A DNA stretch of 64,000 nucleotides from Aggregatilineales bacterium (GCA_030834905.1 JAUQWZ010000003.1:182194-246193), one strand, 5' to 3'; counted from the first letter of the stretch, positions 33,836 to 43,724 are shown. A program made the numbers and translations. The notes: generated from the letters alone by a model not told the origin.

Positions 33836-34262
33836 GATCTGTCTGAATAATAATTTGAATGAGGAATGATACGCCAATTTCCACGAATTTTGGCGAAGCC
33901 TCGCGTAACCTCGCTATAATCATATGCGTGGCGGTTCATTTGACGGTTGCCAGACACCTGAACATCATCCCGGATGGTTGGTAGCGTTGTTTGTTGCAGT
34001 TCACGGCGCGCTGCGCAACCCGTGAAGACGGCTGTTGAGTCCGCTGCCTCCTGTGTGCGGGCTGCAATGAGTAGTTCCTGGAACATTTATCCGATACACA
34101 GCACGCTTTGCAGCCATAGTCCTTGGCAGCACAGCTCAGTCTTTTTCCTGGCTGGAGCGCCGCGGCGAAATCGGCTCTCTACAGCACATGATGACACACA
34201 ACTGAATACCTAACATACCCTGAAAGGCTGCGCGCGGCAGCCTCTATGACAGGACAGGATAC
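33836..34262. other. gene-free region upstream of the antiporter
   Basis: No convincing gene. A TATAAT lies at 33915-33920 in CTCGCTATAATCATATG, and AGGCTGC-GCGCG-GCAGCCT (34225-34243) forms a 7-bp stem hairpin 20 bases before the antiporter ATG, close enough to affect its translation. A long leader would connect the two, but no riboswitch class is recognised. Confidence 0.5.
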
Positions 34263-36257
34263 ATGCACGGAGACTTTTCCCTGTTTGCCACCTTCACGAT
34301 GGCACTTGTGACCGCATTTATCGGCGGATATATCGCCCGGCGTTTGAAAACGCCGACGATGGTTGGCTATCTGGTGGCAGGCTTGGTGATCGGTCCCTTC
34401 ACCCCCGGTTTTGTTGGGGACTCGGCGGATATCACCCAGCTTGCTGAAATGGGCGTCATTTTCATGTTGTTCGGCGTCGGGCTGCATTTCTCGCTGAAAG
34501 ACTTATGGAATGTGCGCACCGTCGCCATCCCGGGAGCCATCCTGCAGACGCTGACGGCAACCGTCGTTGGTTTCGCTGTGACGCAGTCGTGGGGCTGGTC
34601 GGTTAACGCGAGTCTTGTGCTGGGTATGGCAATTTCGGTTGCCAGTACGGTGGTGCTGCTGCGCGGTCTGGAGGACAACGGACTGCTCAATACCCCTCAT
34701 GGCAAGGTTGCCGTTGGCTGGCTGGTGTTCGAAGACATCGCCACAGTTGCCATCCTGGTGCTGCTGCCGGCGCTGACCGGTGACGTGGCAAACCCATTGG
34801 AAAGCGCGGCAATTGCCATCCTTAAGACGGTCATCTTCGCCGTCATCATGCTGTTCGTCGGAACCCGGTTTCTCTCGTGGCTTCTCAAGCGCATCGCCCA
34901 CACCCGTTCCCGCGAGCTGTTTATCCTCGCCGTGGTCACCCTGGCGCTGGGGACAGCCTTCGGCGCGGCAGAACTGTTTGGCGTTTCGCTGGCGCTGGGC
35001 GCGTTTCTGGCGGGCGTTGTGGTTGGCGAATCCGATGTTCGCCATCAGGTCGGCGCGGAGATTCTGCCATTCCGCGAGATCTTTGCGGTGCTTTTCTTCG
35101 TCTCGGTTGGGATGCTGGTCGATCCGGCTCAAATCCTCGAGAATCTCGGACAAGTCCTTGAGATTACCGCCCTGATCATTGTCGGCAAGGCGGTGATTAC
35201 CCTTCTGCTCGGCTTTATTCTGCCCGCGCCCACCCGGACGATGGTTGTGGTTGCCGTCGGCTTAAGCCAGATTGGTGAGTTCTCATTTATCGTCGGGCAG
35301 GCGGGCGTCGGGTTGGGAATCCTGTCGCAGGAGCAGTATGGCTTGATCCTGGCGGGATCGGTTATCTCGATCATCATCAATCCAATGCTCTATCATGCTA
35401 TCCCAGAGCTTGAACGACTTATACTCAAAATTCCTTTGATCGCGCAGCGGAACGATAATCGTCACCTCGCGCCCGACCCGGTGCAGCACGGACTGAGCGA
35501 TCACGTCGTCATCGTGGGGTATGGTCGTGTCGGGGCTTACGTCGGCAATATGCTCAAGCTGCTCAACCTGCCGGAACTGGTGATCGAACAGGATGTTGAC
35601 CGCGTCGAGGGATTTCGAGAGCATGGCGTTCCGACGCTGTTTGGCAACGCGGCGGATTCTGAAATTCTGACCCACGCCCACCTGGAGCGCGCCCGCGCGC
35701 TGGTGGTGACCGTCCCGGATGAAATCACCACCGAACTGATCGTGATCGCGGCGCGTCATCTTGCGCCCAAACTGCCGATCATCGTTCGCGCGGCGAGCAC
35801 CGAGGGAGTCAAACGGCTGGTGAAACACGGCGCAAATTACGTCATTCACCCGGAACTGGAAGGCGGGCTGGAGGTAGTGCGCCATACGCTGCTTGTGCTT
35901 GGCTACCCGACGCTGCAAATTCAGCAGTACATGGACGAAGTACGCTCGGACGCCTACGATATTGAGCGCATTACTATGGCGGAGCAGCGCGTACTTGACC
36001 AACTGCTGCGGACTGTACGCGGCATGGAGATCGTCTGGCATACCATTACTGCCGACAGTCAGGTGCTTGGGCAGACGTTAGCCGAGGCGAATTTGCGCGC
36101 CAAAGTGGGCGCTTCCGTGATCGCGCTGGTGCGCGATGGTCATGTAACGCCAAATCCAAAATCCAATACGGTGTTCAACGAAGGCGATATCGTCGGTCTG
36201 ATTGGCGACGATCACGAACTGGAAGCTGCCGCGCATCTGCTCGATCCGGCGGCGTAG
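34263..36257 (+). CDS. CPA2-type cation:proton antiporter with TrkA-N/C domains (KefB/YbaL-like)
   Basis: 664 residues. Residues 1-385 are a 12-13-helix Na+/H+ exchanger domain: YIARRLKTPTMVGYLVAGLVIGP, AEMGVIFMLFGVGLHFSLKDL, VLGMAISVASTVVLLRGLED, and a VGWLVFEDIATVAILVLLP segment holding the family acidic pair position. Residues about 415-530 are TrkA-N, with the nucleotide-binding loop HVVIVGYGRVGAYVGNML. The last 85 are TrkA-C (ASVIALVRDG, FNEGDIVGLIGD). This design is typical of K+ efflux systems gated by cytosolic nucleotides. No ancillary flavodoxin-like KefG/F subunit is nearby. Confidence 0.92.
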   Translation: MHGDFSLFATFTMALVTAFIGGYIARRLKTPTMVGYLVAGLVIGPFTPGFVGDSADITQLAEMGVIFMLFGVGLHFSLKDLWNVRTVAIPGAILQTLTATVVGFAVTQSWGWSVNASLVLGMAISVASTVVLLRGLEDNGLLNTPHGKVAVGWLVFEDIATVAILVLLPALTGDVANPLESAAIAILKTVIFAVIMLFVGTRFLSWLLKRIAHTRSRELFILAVVTLALGTAFGAAELFGVSLALGAFLAGVVVGESDVRHQVGAEILPFREIFAVLFFVSVGMLVDPAQILENLGQVLEITALIIVGKAVITLLLGFILPAPTRTMVVVAVGLSQIGEFSFIVGQAGVGLGILSQEQYGLILAGSVISIIINPMLYHAIPELERLILKIPLIAQRNDNRHLAPDPVQHGLSDHVVIVGYGRVGAYVGNMLKLLNLPELVIEQDVDRVEGFREHGVPTLFGNAADSEILTHAHLERARALVVTVPDEITTELIVIAARHLAPKLPIIVRAASTEGVKRLVKHGANYVIHPELEGGLEVVRHTLLVLGYPTLQIQQYMDEVRSDAYDIERITMAEQRVLDQLLRTVRGMEIVWHTITADSQVLGQTLAEANLRAKVGASVIALVRDGHVTPNPKSNTVFNEGDIVGLIGDDHELEAAAHLLDPAA

Positions 36258-36274
36258 CCAGGTTTTCCCTCACC

Positions 36275-36300
36275 GGGGCTGCTATCTACTGGGCAGCCCC
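36275..36300. terminator. stem-loop after the antiporter gene
   Basis: GGGGCTGC pairs with GCAGCCCC around TATCTACTGG. No T-tract follows, so termination is only a possibility. It lies between two convergent genes. Confidence 0.5.
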
Positions 36301-36351
36301 AATCCCCCAGCTTCAATCAATGGCAGACTGCCGCGCCTGCTGGCGTACCGG

Positions 36352-37626
36352 CTACGGGCTTAAGGTTTCCTCAGGCGCTTCTGTTGGTGGCTCCGGCGGC
36401 GGTTCTGGGGTTGGCGGCTCCAGTGTTATCGTTGGTGGTTCCGGCGTCGGCTCAGTCGTCGGCTCGGATGTTGGCGGTTCTGGCGTTGGCGGCTCCGTCG
36501 GCGGTTCCGGCGTGTCGGTTGGCTCCAGTGTCGGCGGTTCCGGCGTGTCGGTTGGCTGCGGTGTAAACGATGCGGTATTGGACGGTTGTAGGGTATCCGT
36601 CGGCGTATTCGATGGCTGCGGCGTGAATGAAGGCGTATTGGATGGCTGAGGTGTAAACGATGGTGTATTGGTCGGGCGCGGCGTGTTCGTCGGTGTGCGC
36701 GTTGGCGTGTTGGTCGGGCGCGGCGTGTTCGTCGGTGTGCGGGTTGGCGTATTGGTCGGGCGCGGCGTGTTCGTTGGCGTCCGCGTTGGCGTGTTGGTCG
36801 GGCGCGGCGTGTTCGTCGGTGTGCGGGTTGGCGTGTTGGACGGACGCGGCGTGTTGGTGTCCCAGATGAACGTCGGCGGTGGCAGATTAACCTGTGGTGG
36901 AGACGTATTCGATGGCGCATTCGACGACGTCATCGTTGGGATGCTGGTTCGCGTCGCCGTCCGTGTTGGCGTTCTCGTAGGCGTGCGGGTAAATGTCCGA
37001 GTCGAGGTTCGCGTTGGTGTGCGCGTAAATGTCCGCGTCGGCGTATTTGACGGCGTGAAAGTGCGCGTGCGCGTGTAGGTGCGCGTCGGCGTATCCGACG
37101 GCGTGAAAGTGCGGGTGCGCGTGTAGGTACGGGTCGGCGTGTCCGACGGCGTAAAAGTGCGGGTGTGCGTGTAGGTACGGGTCGGCGTATCCGACGGCGT
37201 AAAAGTGCGCGACGGTGTGTAGGTACGGGTCGGTGTGTCGGACGGCGTAAAGGTGAGCGACGGCGTATCCGTCGGCGTGCGAGTACGCGATGGCGTGTCG
37301 CTGGGGGTTGGCGTTTCAGATGGCGTCGCTGAAGGTTCAGGCGAGGGGGTGTGGGTATCCGTTGGCGTGATGATATTTGCCGGAGGAACGACCGCGACCT
37401 CAACTTCAGGCGGTTTCGCGCGTGTGGGCGAGTCGTCACTGTTGGGTAGCGACCAGGACGGAGTCACGATGAACAGGAAGACCGACGCCGCGATTATCAG
37501 ATAGACGAAGATGCCAGCCACCAGGATTGGCTGTCGCTGGCGCGCGGCACGGATACCGGCTAGGTCAATCCGGATTGCTTCTATCTCACTGGTGATTAGC
37601 CGGTACAGCCTGCGAAAAACACGCAT
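36352..37626 (-). CDS. Thr/Pro-repeat single-pass membrane protein
   Basis: 424 residues. A cytosolic N-terminus (1-33) is followed by one membrane helix (about 34-55, [21 protein letters not shown]) and about 340 residues of extracellular low-complexity sequence. It first uses [16 protein letters not shown] units, then [14 protein letters not shown] units, then Pro/Glu-rich PEPPTxEP. This is probably an extended, perhaps glycosylated, surface stalk; no folded head domain follows it. The underlying DNA is a near-identical minisatellite, so length is likely variable between strains. The opposite strand is also open for long stretches owing to the repeat. Confidence 0.8.
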   Translation of the reverse strand: MRVFRRLYRLITSEIEAIRIDLAGIRAARQRQPILVAGIFVYLIIAASVFLFIVTPSWSLPNSDDSPTRAKPPEVEVAVVPPANIITPTDTHTPSPEPSATPSETPTPSDTPSRTRTPTDTPSLTFTPSDTPTRTYTPSRTFTPSDTPTRTYTHTRTFTPSDTPTRTYTRTRTFTPSDTPTRTYTRTRTFTPSNTPTRTFTRTPTRTSTRTFTRTPTRTPTRTATRTSIPTMTSSNAPSNTSPPQVNLPPPTFIWDTNTPRPSNTPTRTPTNTPRPTNTPTRTPTNTPRPTNTPTRTPTNTPRPTNTPTRTPTNTPRPTNTPSFTPQPSNTPSFTPQPSNTPTDTLQPSNTASFTPQPTDTPEPPTLEPTDTPEPPTEPPTPEPPTSEPTTEPTPEPPTITLEPPTPEPPPEPPTEAPEETLSP

Positions 37627-37980
37627 AAGCAGTTTGAATCCGCTTGCTCACATACAGCCCGGCAGTCGCGGCATATTGCTACGCGCCGCCTGAAGCCTCG
37701 TAAGCGATATCAGGGCAGCTTGCCCGTTGTCATCAGACCTACAAAAGCGGTCACTAATATTTATCTGCGCGCGCTAAGCGCAGATCCAAATGAACCTGGT
37801 TATTGTCAGCAGCAGGGGAGCAGTGATGAAGGGAATGTTAAGGATTTCTCACAGTATATCAGTCATTATATTTCGAGCGCAATTACCGGAAGGTTATATT
37901 CCTGCAATATGTGGGATATCACATACATTGACTTTATGCGGGCATCATAAATCGACTGTTCAACTGTCCGGCAGCGGCGC
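37627..37980. other. gene-free region between two minus-strand genes
   Basis: No supportable gene. ATCTGCGC-GCGCTAA-GCGCAGAT (37763-37785) is an 8-bp stem hairpin. The stretch 37830-37960 is AT-rich compared with its surroundings and may hold the promoter of the repeat-protein gene or be a decayed gene. Confidence 0.45.
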
Positions 37981-39066
37981 TTATTCCATGACGGCGTTCA
38001 ATCTGAGAAAGCCGCCGAAGCGCTTCGCCTCTGCCTCTGCCGCGTCTTTTTCAGCGGCGCTCAGTGGGCGGAACGGCTCCAGCCGGACGAGCACCGTATC
38101 CTTTTTAAGCGCGCGCCGCCAGTAGCCGACGCCGCTGCCGTTGATCACAATCGACCCGCCATAGACCATCTCATTCGCCAGTGTGGCATACGCTCTGTCC
38201 AGAATAGCGCTGTGGTCTTTGTAGCCAATCCCATATTCGTCATACGGCGGCAGCAGCAGCAGATACGGCGCTGCTGGCAGGTCAGCCGGAGTTTCACGAG
38301 CGAACCAGTAGGTCTTGCCATCAACAACTTCCTGCGCCAGATATTCCTTGACCATCTCTATGCCCAGCCTGACATCGGCTGCCGTCAGGCTTGCCCAACC
38401 GGCGAAGTCTTTCACCAGCGCCGGACCATGACTGGTAAAGTAGCGTCTGGTCAGTTCGGCTAAGGCGTCATCTCGGTTGAAAGGAGTGGCGTCTGGGGCG
38501 CGTTCGTCCAGCAGCGCATAGGTGAACTGCCTGCCGCGTCGGGGTCCGCTGCAGACCAGCGCGTCCAACTCGGCGCGATGCACAAAATAGCCAAGCCGCA
38601 GCCCCGTCGCTGTAATGCCCACGCTGGCGAGCGCTGCCCCAAGCTCGGCGCGGGTGAGGAAGTTCCCCCCTTCGAGCGCCTTCGCCATTGCGTCATAAGC
38701 CGGAACCAGCAGCCCATCTTCAACCGCAAGCTGGCGATACATGTGGGCGTTCAGCGCGTGAACGCGCGGCGCTGTCAGCGCCAGCAGCCAGCGAATGTCG
38801 GCGGGGGTGACAAAATGCCACGTCGGGCGCAGGACATGCGTCCGCAAAATGCGCCCTTCGTTGAAATCAGACTCGATAGCGGCGCTGGTCGTCTGCTGCA
38901 TCCGCAAGCCCAGCCCCCATTTGGCGTGTTCGTACTCCTGCGCCTGGACAGCGCCCAGCCATGCCACCACTTCCTCTGGCTTTTCGAACGCCGTTCCCGT
39001 GATGCGCTGGCTGTACAGCCGCCTGCGCGCGATATCCGGGTTGGTCGCGTCGCTGCTTTGCGCCAT
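37981..39066 (-). CDS. winged-helix DNA-binding protein, HTH_42/AlkZ-like
   Basis: 361 residues of the HTH_42 superfamily, which includes the DNA glycosylases AlkZ and YcaQ. It has the QxQ element in WLGAVQAQEYEHAKWGLGLRM, THVLRPTWHFVTPADIRWLLALTAPR, and a later LLLPPYDEYGIGYKDHSAIL and INGSGVGYWRRAL. AlkZ-type enzymes unhook bulky alkyl adducts with the QxQ glutamines. Activity here is inferred from motif only, since many paralogues are uncharacterised. It is divergent from a CGNR zinc-finger gene with 90 bases between them. Confidence 0.82.
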   Translation of the reverse strand: MAQSSDATNPDIARRRLYSQRITGTAFEKPEEVVAWLGAVQAQEYEHAKWGLGLRMQQTTSAAIESDFNEGRILRTHVLRPTWHFVTPADIRWLLALTAPRVHALNAHMYRQLAVEDGLLVPAYDAMAKALEGGNFLTRAELGAALASVGITATGLRLGYFVHRAELDALVCSGPRRGRQFTYALLDERAPDATPFNRDDALAELTRRYFTSHGPALVKDFAGWASLTAADVRLGIEMVKEYLAQEVVDGKTYWFARETPADLPAAPYLLLLPPYDEYGIGYKDHSAILDRAYATLANEMVYGGSIVINGSGVGYWRRALKKDTVLVRLEPFRPLSAAEKDAAEAEAKRFGGFLRLNAVME

Positions 39067-39126
39067 CGTTCACTCCATCCTGAAAAGGGACTTGCTGTAA
39101 GCGGCTATTTGTATGACAATGCTTAC

Positions 39127-39132
39127 TATAAT
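39127..39132 (+). promoter_or_regulatory. TATAAT -10 box before the CGNR gene
   Basis: A perfect TATAAT 24 bases before the GTG start. TTGTATGACAA (39109-39119) just upstream has 4-base inverted ends and could be an operator shared by the two divergent genes; that part is speculative. Confidence 0.6.
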
Positions 39133-39156
39133 AAAACTAATATAAGGAGTCAATAA

Positions 39157-39714
39157 GTGTTAGGAGATTATAGAAATTCATCGCTGGCGCTGGCGGAAGA
39201 CCTGATCAACACCTTCGATTTGTACCTGGAGCAGCCGGAACATCTGCGCGAACCGGCAGACCTGCGGCACTTTGTCGAAACCCGGGAGATACAATTCGGG
39301 GACTTCACCCAGTCCGATCTCGACCAGGTACGCGGGCTGCGCAGCTACCTGCGCGCCGTCTGGGAAGCCGAGACCACCGACGAAGCGCTTCGGATGCTGA
39401 ACGTCCTGTTCGCCAATATCAGCATTTACGTGCAGCTAGAGGTGGATGCTGGCGGCAAGCCGCGTTTCCTGTTTCAGGTGCCGCCAGACGAGTCGATTGC
39501 GCAGCGGCTTTCAGTCGAAGCCGCCACCGGGATAGTCACGGCGATCCAGCAGGTTGGCGTTGAGCGGCTGCGCTCGTGCGCCGCCGAACCCTGCCGCAAG
39601 GTGTTCATCGACGGGTCGCGCAACCATTCGCGCCGTTTTTGCTCTGATCGCTGCTCAAACCGTTACAACACTGCCGCCTTTCGTGAGCGCCAGCGCCGGA
39701 GCGACGGCGGTTAG
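39157..39714 (+). CDS. ABATE/CGNR zinc-finger protein, probable transcription regulator
   Basis: 185 residues. The N-terminal stress-responsive ABATE-like part (ALAEDLINTFDLYLEQPEHLREPADLRHFV) is followed by a C-terminal zinc finger C-x4-C...C-x3-C in RSCAAEPCRKVF and RRFCSDRCSNRYNTAAFRERQR. The name-giving CGNR is CSNR here, one substitution that keeps both Cys pairs. AAGGAG lies 8 bases before the GTG. Divergent arrangement with the AlkZ-like gene suggests it regulates that gene. Its stop overlaps the convergent SH3 gene by 4 bases. Confidence 0.87.
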   Translation: MLGDYRNSSLALAEDLINTFDLYLEQPEHLREPADLRHFVETREIQFGDFTQSDLDQVRGLRSYLRAVWEAETTDEALRMLNVLFANISIYVQLEVDAGGKPRFLFQVPPDESIAQRLSVEAATGIVTAIQQVGVERLRSCAAEPCRKVFIDGSRNHSRRFCSDRCSNRYNTAAFRERQRRSDGG

Positions 39715-40568
39715 TCGTTTTCTGCGTCCGGGGTCGCTTCCGGTTCGGGCGCAGGCTCGCTTTCGTAGATCGGAATCTCGTCGAGCAGTTCGTCGGTTAG
39801 GTCGAACAGGTTGGCTATTCCCCAACCCGTATTTCCTTCGAAGCCCACCAGCAGCCAGCGCCCGTTTTCGGTGCGCGCCATCGGCGTCACTTCACTGTCA
39901 AACGGCACGATGACGGTGGTGGGGGACGCTAACTCCGGGACGGTATGCAGCCGCGCGTTGAAGCGTGTCCGCAGCAGTAAAGTTGGCGGAATCAGCTCCT
40001 CGCCGCTGCTGTCCGGCACCAGGATGGGCAGCGCATCCAGCGCCCCCTGCACGCGCACCGTGAAAAAGGCGACCCAGCCTTCAATGTCCTGGTTTTCGAT
40101 CAGCAGCCAGTCGTTGTTGGCGTTGTTCCGCGCGGTCGCCTCGGCAGCGTCGCCAATGTCAAGCTGCCCCACGATGCTGCCGCTGATGCCCGGCTCGCTG
40201 CGGACATTCACCCGCCCATACGCCGCCACCGTGACTATATCGGCAGTGGTATTTTCCGGCGGCTCGCTGCTGGTGGGGTCATCTACCAGCGGCAGGTCAT
40301 CCAGATCGCCATCCAGCGTCAGCACGAACAGCGGCAGCCAGCCAATCTCGCCGGATGCCATGACCACCTGCAGCCAGCGTCCTTCTTCGTCTCGTCCGGT
40401 GACTTGAACCGCGTCGCCCTGCGCCAACTGCCCGACGATCTCAAAGCGGGTATCCGGTCCGCTGCGCACGTTGGCGGTCTGATAAACGGTGGCTGTCATG
40501 CCTTCCTGCGCGGCTGCCAGTGAAATAAAGGCGAGGACGATAAACAATGTCACTGCTAGGTATTTCAT
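39711..40568 (-). CDS. secreted protein with bacterial SH3 repeats
   Basis: 285 residues from the ATG at 40568, which opens the signal peptide MKYLAVTLFIVLAFISLAAA. Three SH3b units follow: NVRSGPDTRFEIVGQLAQGD, NVRSEPGISGSIVGQLDIGD, and a divergent TRFNARLHTVPELAS. Each ends in GW plus a hydrophobic residue. A Pro/Glu/Asp-rich tail follows. SH3b domains usually bind cell-wall or surface peptides. No catalytic domain is attached. Confidence 0.87.
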   Translation of the reverse strand: MKYLAVTLFIVLAFISLAAAQEGMTATVYQTANVRSGPDTRFEIVGQLAQGDAVQVTGRDEEGRWLQVVMASGEIGWLPLFVLTLDGDLDDLPLVDDPTSSEPPENTTADIVTVAAYGRVNVRSEPGISGSIVGQLDIGDAAEATARNNANNDWLLIENQDIEGWVAFFTVRVQGALDALPILVPDSSGEELIPPTLLLRTRFNARLHTVPELASPTTVIVPFDSEVTPMARTENGRWLLVGFEGNTGWGIANLFDLTDELLDEIPIYESEPAPEPEATPDAEND

Positions 40569-40683
40569 CCTGCATCCTGTAGCCAAACGGCATAAAACAT
40601 GGCGTCATTATATCAGAAGCGACTTCGCAATTCCTGATACGCCTGTGTGCTGCTACAATATTTCCGCCTGAGAGGTCGCGAAG

Positions 40684-41436
40684 ATGCCAATGGTAGATGT
40701 GCTCGGTGTAAACATAAACGCCCAGACCTTCGCTGAAGCGGTGACAGCGCTGCAAGGCTGGGCAGGCGAAGCCGCCAGGCGCTACGTCTGTACCTGTCCC
40801 GTCTATACCCTGATGCTGTGCCGCGAACGACCGGACGTGCACCGGGCGGTCAGCGGCGCAGACATGGTGACCGCCGATGGAATGCCGGTGGTCTGGCTTC
40901 AGCGGCGGCTGGGCGTTCCCACCGCCGAACGGGTCTATGGACCCGATCTGCTGTTAGCCCTGTGCGAAGCGACGGCAGATACTGACATCAGCCATTACTT
41001 CTGGGGCGGGATGCCCGGCGTGCCAGAGGCGCTGGTCGCCAGCCTGACGCAGCGCTTCCCCGGTTTGAACGTTGCCGGTCTCTATTCGCCGCCGGTTGGC
41101 GAGGTGGCTACGACGCCTGATCCTGCCGTCGTCGAACGGCTGAATCGCTCACAGGCAAGCATCATCTGGGTCGGGCTGGGATCGCCCAAGCAGGATCTGT
41201 GGATGGAACGCTACCGTCCGGTTCTGGATGCGCCGCTGCTGGTTGGCGTTGGCGCCGCCTTTGACCTGCTGGCGGGCGTGAAACGGCAGGCTCCCCGCTG
41301 GATGCAGCGCGCTGGCTTGGAATGGCTCTACCGGCTGATACAGGAACCCCGACGGCTGGGCAAACGGTATCTGGTGTATAATCCCAGGTTCATGTGGCTG
41401 CTGTTCCGTCAGCAATGGGTTCTCCGGCGAAGGTAG
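40684..41436 (+). CDS. WecG/TagA/CpsF-family glycosyltransferase
   Basis: 250-residue GT26 enzyme, which transfers N-acetylmannosamine-type sugars to a lipid-linked acceptor in envelope polymer synthesis. Signatures: TCPVYTLMLCRERPDVHRAV, ADMVTADGMPVVW (catalytic Asp region), RVYGPDLLLALCE, and IIWVGLGSPKQDLWMERYRPVLDAPLLVGVGAAFDLLAGV. GAGAGG precedes the ATG. The polyprenyl sugar transferase starts right after its stop codon, so the two act in one pathway. Confidence 0.93.
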   Translation: MPMVDVLGVNINAQTFAEAVTALQGWAGEAARRYVCTCPVYTLMLCRERPDVHRAVSGADMVTADGMPVVWLQRRLGVPTAERVYGPDLLLALCEATADTDISHYFWGGMPGVPEALVASLTQRFPGLNVAGLYSPPVGEVATTPDPAVVERLNRSQASIIWVGLGSPKQDLWMERYRPVLDAPLLVGVGAAFDLLAGVKRQAPRWMQRAGLEWLYRLIQEPRRLGKRYLVYNPRFMWLLFRQQWVLRRR

Positions 41437-42834
41437 ATGCTGCGCTATAACCTGCGTTACCAACTCTTTCTGATGGGTTCTGATTCGGTGCTGGTTGTCC
41501 TGGCGCTGGCGTTGTCTTCGGCGCTTCGCATTCACATCGATCTCGGCAATGCTGCCCCGGTGACCAACTTCCTCATACCGCCGCTTCTCTACCCGATCAG
41601 CATTATCATCTGGCTGTTTGCCTTCGGGCAGAGTCACGTCTACCTCGCTCACAGCAGCGTTTCGGTGGGGCGAGTGCTGCGCCGCATATTTGCCGGGCAT
41701 ACGCTGGCGTGCCTGATCTTCCTCGGCGCGCTGTACGTCACCTATCGTGACTTCTCGCGCCTGCAAGCCGTCTACTTTATGGCGCTGCTGCTGGTGTTCG
41801 TCATGCTGCACCGTTTGCTGCTAAACCCGGTGCGCAGCCGCCTGCGGCGCTACATCAATACCCAGCGGACGGTGCTGGTAGTCGGCTGGAGCGAGGGTGC
41901 CCGGCGCATTGGCACGCTGGTCAGCCAAAGCCAGGACTCCGGGCTGAATTTCGCTGGCTATGTCTGGGCATATACCGCCCCCCAGACCGCCGATGGACAG
42001 GTGCTCGGCTCGGTCGATGACCTGCCGGACATCGTCAGGCGGCAGCAGGTGAGCGAAATCGTCATCGCGCTCAAGTGGTTTGACCAGCAGGCATCGGAAC
42101 TGGTGTCGCGCATCATGCGCCTGCTGGAACACGACCCGGTCAACATCCGCATTGCGCCCGATTACTCCGAGCTGGCGTATTTCCACGCCAAGCCGGAAGA
42201 CTTCCAGGGCATGACGCTGGTCGGGCTGCGCGAGACAGTGCTTTCGCCCGCCGAGCGCATCTTCAAGCGGCTGTTCGATATCTTCTTCTCGCTGGCAGCG
42301 CTGATCGTGACCGCGCCGATCTTCGGGATCATCGCCGTCGCTATCCGGCTGGACAGCCCCGGTCCGATCATCTTCCGGCAGCTTCGCATCGGGCAGCACG
42401 GGCGGCGCTTCGTCATCTACAAGTTCCGATCCATGCACGTCAACGCCGACCGCATCATCACTCACGAAGAAGCGGCGAAGTTCGTCAAGCTGCCCGACGA
42501 CCCGCGCGTGACCCGCGTGGGCGCTTTCCTGCGCCGCACCAGCCTGGACGAGCTGCCGCAGTTCTTCAACGTGCTCAAAGGCGATATGAGTGTGGTCGGT
42601 CCGCGACCGGAAGTGACCTGGCTTGCCGAGCAGTATGAGTGGTGGCAGCGTAAACGCTTCGAGGTGCCGCAGGGCATCACCGGCTGGTGGCAGGTAAACG
42701 GGCGGGCGGATAAGCCGATGCGCCTGAACATCGAGGACGACCTGTTCTACGTGCGCAACTACTCCATCTGGCTGGATTTGCAGATCATCCTGCGGACGGT
42801 GGTGTCGTGGATTACCGGCAAAGGTGCCTACTGA
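41437..42834 (+). CDS. polyprenyl glycosylphosphotransferase (WbaP/exopolysaccharide type)
   Basis: 465 residues. Four or five N-terminal membrane helices are followed by a CoA-binding-like nucleotide domain ([17 protein letters not shown]). The C-terminal bacterial sugar-transferase domain has [90 protein letters not shown] and WWQVNGRA. It should start an oligosaccharide on undecaprenyl phosphate, providing the acceptor for the preceding enzyme. No flippase or polymerase follows in the window. Confidence 0.94.
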   Translation: MLRYNLRYQLFLMGSDSVLVVLALALSSALRIHIDLGNAAPVTNFLIPPLLYPISIIIWLFAFGQSHVYLAHSSVSVGRVLRRIFAGHTLACLIFLGALYVTYRDFSRLQAVYFMALLLVFVMLHRLLLNPVRSRLRRYINTQRTVLVVGWSEGARRIGTLVSQSQDSGLNFAGYVWAYTAPQTADGQVLGSVDDLPDIVRRQQVSEIVIALKWFDQQASELVSRIMRLLEHDPVNIRIAPDYSELAYFHAKPEDFQGMTLVGLRETVLSPAERIFKRLFDIFFSLAALIVTAPIFGIIAVAIRLDSPGPIIFRQLRIGQHGRRFVIYKFRSMHVNADRIITHEEAAKFVKLPDDPRVTRVGAFLRRTSLDELPQFFNVLKGDMSVVGPRPEVTWLAEQYEWWQRKRFEVPQGITGWWQVNGRADKPMRLNIEDDLFYVRNYSIWLDLQIILRTVVSWITGKGAY

Positions 42835-42858
42835 GGGTTTAGCTCTGGCAGGCGGAAT

Positions 42859-42926
42859 GTAGGACACGACACCGTCGTGTCCGTTTCGTGAACGCTGAGG
42901 CGGACACGATAGTATCGTGTCCCTAC
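42859..42926. repeat. GTAGGACACGA-family double palindrome
   Basis: GTAGGACACGACACCGTCGTGTCC (42859-42882) and CGGACACGATAGTATCGTGTCCCTAC (42901-42926) face each other around TTTCGTGAACGCTGAGG. It is the same two-hairpin plan as 28860 and 29480, here between genes. Confidence 0.88.
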
Positions 42927-42985
42927 AATATGCGGCAGTTTCTAAGCAGTTTTTCCATTAGCTACCGGCACACTGGGAGACAGCA

Positions 42986-43675
42986 GTGAATATCACGCGC
43001 GCATTCAGCATCATCTTTGAAGACCGTGACTGGACGAGCAAGCTGATCATCACCGCGATTGTGACCGCGTTCTCGGCGCTGCTGTCGCCTGTGCTGGTGG
43101 GTCTGGCAGGATGGGCGGCGCTGTTCGGCTACGAAATCGACATCATCCGCAATGTGCGCAGTGGCAGCCCGACGCCGCTGCCGCGCTGGGATAACTTCAG
43201 CCGCTTCATCGCCAATGGCACGCCGGTGCTGATCGGCTTTATCGTCTACAACCTGCCGAACATGCTGGTAAGCTGCTGCTCGTGGCTGCTGCTTCAGTCA
43301 TCAGGCGGCACGATGATCGCCGGGGGCAGCGTGGCGCTGGGCGTTGGCTGCTGCCTGTTCCCGCTGCTGCTGGTCTACAACGTGGTCGCCCTGCCGCTGC
43401 TGGCGCTGGCGATGGGGCGCTACAGCGAAGACCCGCGCGTGGAAGTGTTCTTCCAGTTCGCCAGCCTGTTTGAACAACTGCGTACCCACACCGACAGCGC
43501 GCTTCAGTGGCTGATCGCCTTCATTATCGTCAACATCGTCTTCGCCATTCCGCTGATCGGCTGGTTCATCGGTCTGGCGCTGCTGATTCCGGTTCACGGC
43601 ATCCTTGCCGGGCGGTTCGCGGCCCGCGTGCTGGGCGGCAAACCACGCCCTGAAACCCGCCAGCGCGGCTTCTGA
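42986..43675 (+). CDS. DUF4013 membrane protein
   Basis: 229 residues from GTG with GGGAGA upstream. The N-terminus MNITRAFSIIFEDRDWTSKLII, then GYEIDIIRNVRSGSPTPLPRWDNFSRFIANG, matches DUF4013, a family of six-helix membrane proteins of unknown role. A Cys-rich patch (LVSCCSWLL, GVGCCLFPL) lies in the middle helices. Confidence 0.85.
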   Translation: MNITRAFSIIFEDRDWTSKLIITAIVTAFSALLSPVLVGLAGWAALFGYEIDIIRNVRSGSPTPLPRWDNFSRFIANGTPVLIGFIVYNLPNMLVSCCSWLLLQSSGGTMIAGGSVALGVGCCLFPLLLVYNVVALPLLALAMGRYSEDPRVEVFFQFASLFEQLRTHTDSALQWLIAFIIVNIVFAIPLIGWFIGLALLIPVHGILAGRFAARVLGGKPRPETRQRGF

Positions 43676-43724
43676 AGCGTGCTATACTGCTCTGCGTGAT
43701 CTGTGCCTGTCATGAGGGAGACGT

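Noticed and set aside
33974..34213. Plus-strand frame before the antiporter
   Set aside because: No ribosome site and Ser/Arg-rich composition like other chance frames here.
36668..37250. Valine/glycine-rich plus-strand frames, or a CRISPR-like array
   Set aside because: They are the antisense reading of the Thr/Pro minisatellite and contain no spacers.
37720..38125. Two overlapping plus-strand frames upstream of the AlkZ-like gene end
   Set aside because: One is short without a ribosome site; the other runs antisense into the AlkZ-like gene.
41821..42867. 348-codon minus-strand frame opposite the sugar transferase
   Set aside because: Shadow of the polyprenyl glycosylphosphotransferase, whose motifs cover the whole stretch.
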